Part shown: piece after piece, positions 24,695-31,887 of the stretch
Layout: the number at the start of each line of letters is the position of its first letter
Position numbering within the stretch: the stretch's first letter is position 1
Assembly: GCA_910579015.1 (NCBI GenBank)
Contig: CAJTRO010000011.1
Location: forward strand, 23,454 to 87,327
Reading direction: 5' to 3'
From: an uncultured Dorea sp.
GTDB lineage: Bacteria > Bacillota_A > Clostridia > Lachnospirales > Lachnospiraceae
DNA: 63,874 nucleotides
Position numbers and translations under genes: made by a program
Notes under the pieces: model-generated
The model's database searches: none
Seen by the model: the letters and a program-made list of their open reading frames with translations, nothing else
Told to the model about the DNA's origin: nothing

Positions 24695-26187
24695 AAAGGG
24701 ATATCTTTTATGATCTGATCATATTTGAGATGGCGAACAGCCATCAGGGAAGTGTAGAACACGGTATTCGGATTATTAAAGCAATGGGAGAAATTGCACG
24801 AAAGCATAAAATAAAAGCAGCCGTCAAATTGCAGTATCGGGATTTGGATACATTTATCCATCCTGAATATAGGGGAAGAGCGGACATAAAGCATATTCCA
24901 AGGTTTGAAGAAACTCGGCTTAGATTTGAGGATTTCTGTGTTTTGGTAAATGCAATTAGGGAGGAAGGCTTAATTGCTATGAGTACTCCGTTTGATGAAG
25001 CAGGTGTTGAATGGTGTATGAAGCAAGAACTTGACATCATCAAAGTTGCGAGCTGCAGCGCAATGGACTGGCCGTTGCTAGAAAAGATAGCGGCGGCTGG
25101 AAAGCCGATCATAGTATCGACCGGCGGGAAATCAGTGTCCGATATAGATAAAATATACAATTTCTTTCTGCACAGAAAATGTAAGTTTGCTTTTATGCAT
25201 TGCATTGCAGAATATCCGGCAAATGATTCGCATCTGCAACTGGAGTTCATAGAGAGAATGAAGCGAAGATACAGAGGAATCCCGATTGGATATTCGGGAC
25301 ACGAAGATCCCGACAATAAGATGATCCCTATGCTTGCTCATGCAAAAGGCGCTGTTCTGTTTGAACGGCATGTAGGAGTATCAACCGAGGATATTAAGCT
25401 GAATGCGTATTCTATGGATCCAGGACAAGCAGAGGAATGGGTAAAGGCGATTCTGGACGCAAGAGAGATTTGTCAGGTGAAAACAGAAAAAGATAAGTTC
25501 ATCAGCCGTGAGGAGAGTGATTCATTACGTTCACTCTCCCGGGGAGTGTATGTGAAACGCTGTATAAAAAAGGGAGAAGTATTGAAAAATACAGATGTTT
25601 TTTTTGCAATGCCTTGTATAGAAGGTCAGATGACCAGCGGAGAATTCGGAAAAGAGGTTATTGCATCAAAAGATTATATGGCGAATGAGGCAGTATTCGA
25701 ATCCAGAACCTTCAATGATATAAACATGGCGCGTAATGTGATCCATGATGCAAAAGGTATGCTGTCTGAGGCGGGAATTGCATTAGGAACCGACATGGAA
25801 GTTGAATTGTCACACCATTATGGGATAAAGAAGTTTAGGAGTGTCGGAGTTGTCATTATCAACATTATAAATAGAGAATATTGTAAAAAATTGATTGTCG
25901 TGCTTCCGGGACAGCAACATCCTGTACATATGCATAAAGTCAAAGAAGAGACATTTCAGTTATTGTACGGAGATTTAGAATGTGTACTGGACAACCGGGT
26001 TGTTCATATGAGGCCAGGAGATTGCCAGACCGTTTTGCGAAATATGAGACATTCTTTTTCTTCAAAAGAGGGAGCAATTTTCGAAGAAATTTCGACAACT
26101 CATATTAAAGGTGATTCCTATTATGATGATCCGGTTATCAATAAAATGGATCTGATAGAGCGAAAGACCATTTTAAAAGAATGGTAA
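24691..26187 (+). CDS. Nonulosonate (N-acetylneuraminate-type) synthase fused to a cupin
   Basis: 498 residues. Residues 1-240 are the NeuB barrel: FEMANSHQGSVEHGIRIIKA, KLQYRDLDTFIHP, STPFDEAGVEW, VASCSAMDWPLLE, STGGKS and GYSGHE. These condense phosphoenolpyruvate with an amino-hexose. An SAF domain follows (SLSRGVYVKRCIKKGEVL). The last 120 residues form a cupin (HPVHMHKVKEETFQLLYGD, MRPGD) not usual in simple NeuB. ATG 24691 overlaps the previous stop (ATGA) with GGAG at a good distance, so it is preferred to ATG 24685. Coupled to the cytidylyltransferase. Confidence 0.87.
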   Translation: MKRDIFYDLIIFEMANSHQGSVEHGIRIIKAMGEIARKHKIKAAVKLQYRDLDTFIHPEYRGRADIKHIPRFEETRLRFEDFCVLVNAIREEGLIAMSTPFDEAGVEWCMKQELDIIKVASCSAMDWPLLEKIAAAGKPIIVSTGGKSVSDIDKIYNFFLHRKCKFAFMHCIAEYPANDSHLQLEFIERMKRRYRGIPIGYSGHEDPDNKMIPMLAHAKGAVLFERHVGVSTEDIKLNAYSMDPGQAEEWVKAILDAREICQVKTEKDKFISREESDSLRSLSRGVYVKRCIKKGEVLKNTDVFFAMPCIEGQMTSGEFGKEVIASKDYMANEAVFESRTFNDINMARNVIHDAKGMLSEAGIALGTDMEVELSHHYGIKKFRSVGVVIINIINREYCKKLIVVLPGQQHPVHMHKVKEETFQLLYGDLECVLDNRVVHMRPGDCQTVLRNMRHSFSSKEGAIFEEISTTHIKGDSYYDDPVINKMDLIERKTILKEW

Positions 26188-26203
26188 AGAGGAGACGAAC
26201 GCA

Positions 26204-27556
26204 ATGAAACCAGACGTATCGGTCATTATGTATGTTAAAAACGGAATGCCATATTTTAAAAGAGCTTTACAGAGTGTCATTCATCAGACGTTATACAATA
26301 TTGAAATATTAGTGATCGACGGCGGAAGTACAGACGGGACGCTGGAATACACAAGGCAATGCCAGTCTGCAGATCCGCGGATATGCATATTGCGTTCATC
26401 TCAGGGAAGTGTCGGTGCACAGTTTAATCTGGGCGTAGAACACGCACAAGGTGAGTACATAGGGATTGTAGAATCAGACGATTATATCTTGCCGGAAATG
26501 TATGAAGAAGAAGTGGCTTGTGCAAAAGATTGTGGTTGTGACGTGTTACGAGCAGATAATTTCATCTTTTTTACGAATGGAGATAAAGAGGTCCGCCTGC
26601 AGACGAGAGTGTCTCACAAGAAAGGAAATTACAACAGAATCCTATGTGCCGGACGGGAGCCGGAGAATGTACTGATTGGCGGAAGCTTTTGGACAGGTAT
26701 TTATAGACGAGAGTTTCTTGTAGAGAAAAATATACGGATGAATGAAACTTCCGGGGCGGCATATCAGGATTTCGGATTTCTGTTTCTGACAGGCGCATTG
26801 GCTGAAAGTACTTATATTATACCGAGAGCATTTTACTGCTACAGGAAAGATAATCCGCAGTCGTCCTGTAATCAGCCGGCAAGATTGGATATGCCGGTTC
26901 AGGAGTACCGTTTCTTAGAAAAGGAATTGAAGAAGAGAGGGATTTGGGAGCAGTATAAAGAATATTTCTTCCTATGGAAGATCCGGAATGAGAGATGGTT
27001 TTATTTTAATCTTGATAAAGCAATGAAAGAGCGTTATGTGCATGTATTGTATGAGGATCTGAGAGAAATGACAAAGAATTCCTTTTCATGTGCTTTATTA
27101 AACGATAAAGAGAGAACCTTTCTGGAGATTGCAAATCGAGGAGAAGAAGAACTCTGCGAATATCTGAGACAAAAAGTTAAAGGATGGACAGAGAGTGCAG
27201 AAAAGATAGAAATTCAAAATGCTGACATAATTTATTTGTTCGGAGCGGGAAATATAGGGCGTATTTTTTATTATTTTTTGCAAAACGATCAAAGCAGGAA
27301 GAATATTCGAAATGGGGTTACGGCTGCATATGTGGATAATTCACCGGAGCTTTGGGGCGTGGAATTGGATGGAGTGCCGGTTGTAACACCCAGGGAGGCA
27401 TTCGAAGCCCCAAATGCCTTTTTTATTGTATGCAGTGAAAATTATGCGGATGAAATCTATATCCAGATCAAAGCGGCAGGAGTACCGGATTGTAACATTG
27501 CTGTTTGTGATGATATGGATTCATGTATTCGATTGGTAATGGGGAGAAAAGCATAA
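26204..27556 (+). CDS. GT2 glycosyltransferase with C-terminal Rossmann module
   Basis: 450 residues. The N-terminal 230 form a GT-A family 2 transferase: VSVIMYVKNGMPYF, LVIDGGSTDGTLEY and GIVESDDYILPEM, with the acidic pair that binds nucleotide-sugar and metal. The C-terminal 110 residues carry the cluster's Rossmann-like module (DIIYLFGAGNIGRIFYYFL, AYVDNSPELWG, FFIVCSENYAD). It probably adds a sugar to the surface glycan at the cytoplasmic face. AAGAGGAG precedes ATG 26204. No membrane helix is seen. Confidence 0.85.
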   Translation: MKPDVSVIMYVKNGMPYFKRALQSVIHQTLYNIEILVIDGGSTDGTLEYTRQCQSADPRICILRSSQGSVGAQFNLGVEHAQGEYIGIVESDDYILPEMYEEEVACAKDCGCDVLRADNFIFFTNGDKEVRLQTRVSHKKGNYNRILCAGREPENVLIGGSFWTGIYRREFLVEKNIRMNETSGAAYQDFGFLFLTGALAESTYIIPRAFYCYRKDNPQSSCNQPARLDMPVQEYRFLEKELKKRGIWEQYKEYFFLWKIRNERWFYFNLDKAMKERYVHVLYEDLREMTKNSFSCALLNDKERTFLEIANRGEEELCEYLRQKVKGWTESAEKIEIQNADIIYLFGAGNIGRIFYYFLQNDQSRKNIRNGVTAAYVDNSPELWGVELDGVPVVTPREAFEAPNAFFIVCSENYADEIYIQIKAAGVPDCNIAVCDDMDSCIRLVMGRKA

Positions 27557-27557
27557 A

Positions 27558-28982
27558 ATGAAATTCTTACTTTTCGGCACAGGTGAATATTATAACCGTT
27601 ACAAAATATGGTTTGCGAAGGAAGAGATCATCGCGCTGATTGACAATTCCAAAGAGAAACAAGGGCGATACATAGACGATATTCTTGTGATCCGTCCGGA
27701 GGATATTTTCCAATATGAGTTTGATGTAATTGTTATTCTGAGCTTTTATGTTAAAGCTATGAAGCGGCAGCTGATGAATCTCGGTGTAGAAGAGAGTAAG
27801 ATATATCACTTCTTTGATCTGCATGATCTGCTCTGTCACTCGGCGGTGAAGAGAGAGATCCATTACTATGCTCCAAATTACTATGCTCCAATGAGAAGTG
27901 AAAGCGATCGCAATAGAAAAATCCTGCTGCTTAGTCATGATCTGACACTGGGAGGTCCGGCTCTTGCCCTTTATCATGTCGCGCAAGTGTTGGTAAAAAG
28001 AGGGTATCATGCAGTCTTCGGCTCCATGCTGGACGGTCCTCTGCGGAGAACCCTGCAGGAGGAAGGGATACCAGTGATCATAGATGAGAATCTGATGATC
28101 GCGGCGATGGAGGATACCAAGTGGATTAACGAGTATTCTCTTGTCATCTGCAATACGATAAATTTCCATGTTTTTCTGTCTGCGAGAAATAAAAAGATAC
28201 CAGTTGTATGGTGGCTTCATGACGCGCGATTCTTCTATGACGGAATTCGTCAGAAAGTGATGGACAAGATCTTGCAGGATAATCTGCAGATATGGAGTGT
28301 AGGACCGATACCAGAGGGTGCTGTAAAGACATTCCGGCAAGATTTTCACGTGGAAGATCTGCTCTACGGAGTGATAGACCAGGCAGATCCAATAGGCGGT
28401 GATGCAGAGTGTACAGAGCAGTCTGTGGGTGGAAACCGCAAAATGCGTTTTATCACGGTTGGTTACATAGAACACCGCAAAGGCCAGGATATTCTGTTGG
28501 AAGCGATCAAATGCCTGGAACCGGATATTAGACAGAGGGCGGAATTCTTTTTTGTCGGCGAAAATACCTCTTTACTGGCAAAAGAACTGATAGATGTGGC
28601 GAAGGAGATCCCGGAAATTGTGATTACCGGACCAGTCGGCAGAGAGGAAATTCATAGCCTGTTCGGACATTCGGACGTATTGGTGTGCCCGTCGAGGGAA
28701 GATCCGATGCCCACAGTAGCGGCAGAAGCAATGATGCATGGAGTGCCATGCCTGCTCTCAGATACCACAGGTACGGTCAAGTATATCAGGGATGGGCGGG
28801 ACGGTATGATATTTCAAAGTGGAAATGCAGAACAGTTGAAGGAAATGTTAGCAAACTGTATTCAAGGCAGATGGAATCTTGATCAGATGGGGAGGAACGC
28901 CCGCAAAGTTTTTGAAAAATATTTCTCGCTGGAAGCCTTCGAAGTTCATTTCATGGAACTTGTTGAGCGTATAGAGTTTTAG
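27558..28982 (+). CDS. GT4 glycosyltransferase with N-terminal Rossmann module
   Basis: 474 residues starting 1 base after the previous stop. Residues 1-90 are the Rossmann-like module (FLLFGTGEYYNRYKIW, IIALIDNSKEKQG, FDVIVILSFY). The remainder is a GT-B family 4 transferase: LLLSHDLTLGGPALALYHV at the acceptor side, and TVGYIEHRKGQDILLEA with VCPSREDPMPTVAAEAMMHG (E-x7-E) at the donor side. A retaining transferase for a surface glycan; donor unknown. Confidence 0.87.
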   Translation: MKFLLFGTGEYYNRYKIWFAKEEIIALIDNSKEKQGRYIDDILVIRPEDIFQYEFDVIVILSFYVKAMKRQLMNLGVEESKIYHFFDLHDLLCHSAVKREIHYYAPNYYAPMRSESDRNRKILLLSHDLTLGGPALALYHVAQVLVKRGYHAVFGSMLDGPLRRTLQEEGIPVIIDENLMIAAMEDTKWINEYSLVICNTINFHVFLSARNKKIPVVWWLHDARFFYDGIRQKVMDKILQDNLQIWSVGPIPEGAVKTFRQDFHVEDLLYGVIDQADPIGGDAECTEQSVGGNRKMRFITVGYIEHRKGQDILLEAIKCLEPDIRQRAEFFFVGENTSLLAKELIDVAKEIPEIVITGPVGREEIHSLFGHSDVLVCPSREDPMPTVAAEAMMHGVPCLLSDTTGTVKYIRDGRDGMIFQSGNAEQLKEMLANCIQGRWNLDQMGRNARKVFEKYFSLEAFEVHFMELVERIEF

Positions 28983-29025
28983 ATAAATGGAAGAAGAAAT
29001 AAATAAGAAAGAGGGGTACGTCTTG

Positions 29026-31248
29026 ATGTCTGCAGAAAATGAAGTATTTCAGGAATATTATGATCAGAAGATCGGCTTATACGGATTAGGCACAGAGACA
29101 GAGAAGGCGCTTCTTTCTCTGGAGGACAGATTCGAAATCGTCGGTCTTCTGGACAGCTTTCAAGAAGAAGGAGAGCTCTACGGAAAGGAAATATATTCCC
29201 TAAGCCAGATACTGGAAAGAGGCGTAACGCTGATCATCGTCGTTGCCCGACCGGGATCCTGCAAGGCAATTGCGAAAAAAATCGGGGACATTTGCAGAGA
29301 GTGCGGGGTTGCCCTTCTGGATATCAGGGGAAAGGATCTGCTGCAGAAAAAGCGGATTACTTATGACTTTACAGGCGTAGACGGTGGAACCAAAGCCGGA
29401 CTATACCAGAAGATTGCCCGGGCGGGGGCGGTGAGCTTCGATCTCTTTGATACGCTTGTCATGCGGGAGGTGTTGTCACCAACGAACATTGCCGAGTTGG
29501 TGGACGAAGCATTGCAGGAGAAGGGTATCTGCATTCCGGATTTTGTATCTATGCGCCTGGAAGCAGAAAAAAGGCTGGCGAAGTACGGTGCACCGACACT
29601 GGAAGAGATCTATGAGGATATACTGAGTAAGAGTAAAGAAAAGGCGGGAATAACCGGGCTTCATCTGACGGCATCAGAGCTTGCGATACTGGAGTGGGAG
29701 ATCGACTATAAGACGATCCTGGCAAGACGGGCAGTGTGCGAGGTCTATGAAGCCTGTATCAGCCAGGGTAAGGCAGTTTATATCGTGACAGATACCTATT
29801 ACCGTAAAGAGCAGATAGAGAGTATACTGCGGAAATGTAATCTGTCTGGCTGTAGCGGGCTTCTTGTATCCTGCGAATACCATACAGGAAAGACGCAGGA
29901 GTTGTTTAAGAAACTTAAAGAGATAGCGGGAGAGCGGAAATATCTGCATATAGGCGACGATCTGACGGCAGATCTTGAGATGGCTTCCAAAGCGGGAATG
30001 GATACCTGGCATATTTTCAGCGGAGAAGATCTGTCAGACTTGGTTGGGAACATGGGACTGGAGCCTTATATGGACAGCTTGCCCGAGCGGCTGAAGATAG
30101 GGATGTTCACGGCAAGGCTTTTTAATGATCCATTTCAGTTCGAGACGGAAGATAGGATGATTACACTGTCGGATTCCTATGATGTCGGTTATCTGGTATG
30201 CGCGCCGGTTATTGCAGATTTCGTATTCTGGTTTCGGAATCAGGTGCGTCATTGTGGGATTCAGAATATCTGGTTTTCCGCAAGGGACGGCTATCTGGTG
30301 CAGAAGCTTTATCAGATGTTGGAACAAGACGCTGACAGCGTCTATTTTCAGACTTCAAGGATGGCGGCGATCCGGGCGGGAGTGATGGACGATGCGGATA
30401 TCGCCTATGTAAACAGTATGAGGTTCAGCGGGACGCTGGAAGAGAGCCTGAAGGCACGCTTTGGCTTAGATGCCGGATGCCTGTCTTTGCAGGAGACGGG
30501 CGGGAAGCAAAGGACAGGAGGGAAGCAAGAGGCAGGGCTTTTGACCTACAAAGAAAGTATCCTGAGACGTGCCGCTGATGAACGCAAACGGTATCTGACA
30601 TATATAGACAGCCTGGATATACAGGAAGGAGACATTGCGTTCTTTGATTTTGTGGCAAAAGGGACAACGCAGATGTATGTGCAGAGAATGGTCGCTCGGT
30701 ATAACAACGGAGAGGAATGCAGCTGTGCCGGACATGGGGATTGCCCGAAGAGTCAGCGTCATCATTTAAAAGGATTGTATTTCTTGCAGTTGGAACCAGA
30801 ATTCGTGGCAGATAAGGGATTGGATATTACATCATTTTATGGGACAAGAAGATGCGGAACTTCAGCGGAACGATCGGCTAGTCTGATAGGGACGGAAGTG
30901 AGCAGTATCTATGAGGATTATTATGTGTTGGAAACGATTCTGACCGCACCGCATCCTTGCATATGTGGATTTGATGATGAAGGCAGCCCGGTTTATGTGG
31001 AAGAGACCAGAAGTGAAGCAGATATCAATTGCTTTCTGCGGGCGCAGGAAGGGATACTGGATTATTTCCGAAGATATCTGGAACTTCTGCCCCCTCGGTT
31101 TAGAGACTTGGAAAGTCAAAGTAAAAGGTTAGATGAGGTGTTCCTGGAACTGATCCACAATCTGAGGATTATGGATGAAGATTTCCTGTCGCTGATTGTG
31201 GAGGATCCGTTTTTTAACAGGATGACAGAGATCAGGACGCTAATGTAG
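29026..31248 (+). CDS. HAD-like protein with N-terminal Rossmann module
   Basis: About 740 residues. Residues 10-105 are the cluster's Rossmann-like module (KIGLYGLGTETEKALLSL, IVGLLDS, LIIVVARPGS). A HAD-type domain starts near residue 137 with VSFDLFDTLVMREVLSP, continues with YIVTDTYYRKEQIESIL and YLHIGDDLTADLEMA. The last 380 residues (from about WFSARDGYLVQKLYQML) are typical of large HAD proteins in capsule loci. A phosphatase or sugar-phosphate role is inferred. ATG 29026 with GAGGGG is preferred over ATG 28987. This is the last gene of the cluster and is followed by a hairpin at 31334. Confidence 0.75.
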   Translation: MSAENEVFQEYYDQKIGLYGLGTETEKALLSLEDRFEIVGLLDSFQEEGELYGKEIYSLSQILERGVTLIIVVARPGSCKAIAKKIGDICRECGVALLDIRGKDLLQKKRITYDFTGVDGGTKAGLYQKIARAGAVSFDLFDTLVMREVLSPTNIAELVDEALQEKGICIPDFVSMRLEAEKRLAKYGAPTLEEIYEDILSKSKEKAGITGLHLTASELAILEWEIDYKTILARRAVCEVYEACISQGKAVYIVTDTYYRKEQIESILRKCNLSGCSGLLVSCEYHTGKTQELFKKLKEIAGERKYLHIGDDLTADLEMASKAGMDTWHIFSGEDLSDLVGNMGLEPYMDSLPERLKIGMFTARLFNDPFQFETEDRMITLSDSYDVGYLVCAPVIADFVFWFRNQVRHCGIQNIWFSARDGYLVQKLYQMLEQDADSVYFQTSRMAAIRAGVMDDADIAYVNSMRFSGTLEESLKARFGLDAGCLSLQETGGKQRTGGKQEAGLLTYKESILRRAADERKRYLTYIDSLDIQEGDIAFFDFVAKGTTQMYVQRMVARYNNGEECSCAGHGDCPKSQRHHLKGLYFLQLEPEFVADKGLDITSFYGTRRCGTSAERSASLIGTEVSSIYEDYYVLETILTAPHPCICGFDDEGSPVYVEETRSEADINCFLRAQEGILDYFRRYLELLPPRFRDLESQSKRLDEVFLELIHNLRIMDEDFLSLIVEDPFFNRMTEIRTLM

Positions 31249-31333
31249 ATACTACATTCGTTTAACCTGACAAACCTCTTTGACTGATTTCAAGAGAAAT
31301 GGGAGGATATCTGAAATATGAGACTTTCAAAAA

Positions 31334-31352
31334 AGGGCTGTTCTACAGCCCT
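31334..31352 (+). terminator. Hairpin ending the glycan cluster
   Basis: agggctg (31334-31340) pairs with cagccct (31346-31352) over five bases, 86 bases after the last glycan gene. A preceding A-run and following caaaatttt make a possible terminator in both directions. Confidence 0.55.
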
Positions 31353-31374
31353 CAAAATTTTGCCAAATAATTGC

Positions 31375-31701
31375 TTATTCGATTGGATGTAAATTTTTTT
31401 TCGCTTGAAAGGGATGGGATTTTGCATAAGCAACAGCAGCGTCGTTAAATTCTTCAGCGCTCATAGCGTCAAAATATTGTCTCCGCCACAGAAAGGCTTT
31501 CAGGTTTCCGGCATAATTCACATCATTAACCACTACCGGCGGAAACGGGGCATGGATACGCTCTCCGGTTTTGGAATTGTAATAAACAGAAACACCGGAG
31601 AATCGGAGGCAGATACCGCTCTGATAGCTGCCCCCTATTTGTAATAATATTTTTTTGAAAAACGTGGGGAATTTACAAAAAACAACTCTCGGAAGCCGCA
31701 T
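31375..31701 (-). pseudogene. Transposase remnant (IS66-like by resemblance)
   Basis: A 108-residue frame on the minus strand reads FSGVSVYYNSKTGERIHAPF and PPVVVNDVNYAGNLKAFLWR, which recalls internal parts of IS66-type transposases. It lacks the rest of such a protein (usually over 400 residues) and the other IS66 genes, so it is a fragment. The surrounding stretch 31249-31887 holds no other gene: only the cluster terminator, this remnant and a hairpin at 31715-31754. The family call is by eye and tentative. Confidence 0.4.
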
Positions 31702-31714
31702 AAAATAAGGCTTA

Positions 31715-31754
31715 GAGATTCCGAGAGTCTATAATAATAACTTCTCGGAATCTC
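31715..31754. repeat. Perfect 12-bp inverted repeat beside the transposase remnant
   Basis: gagattccgaga (31715-31726) and tctcggaatctc (31743-31754) are perfectly complementary over a 16-nt gap. A partial third copy (ctctcgga, near 31687) makes an alternative stem with tccgagag. The set may be the terminal end of a lost mobile element or a terminator upstream of the beta-CASP gene. Confidence 0.55.
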
Positions 31755-31887
31755 AATAAGCATATGAGATAAAATTATAAAAATATTGAGGATTGATTTT
31801 CACAGATAAGATGTTAAACTTAAAGATAGAATTTTTATCACGATGAAGGATAAATGGAATTTGGCAGAAAGAAAGGAATGAAATCAC

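Noticed and set aside
27567..28475. A 302-codon minus-strand open frame
   Set aside because: It is opposite the GT4 gene, which has clear motifs; the minus frame shows none.
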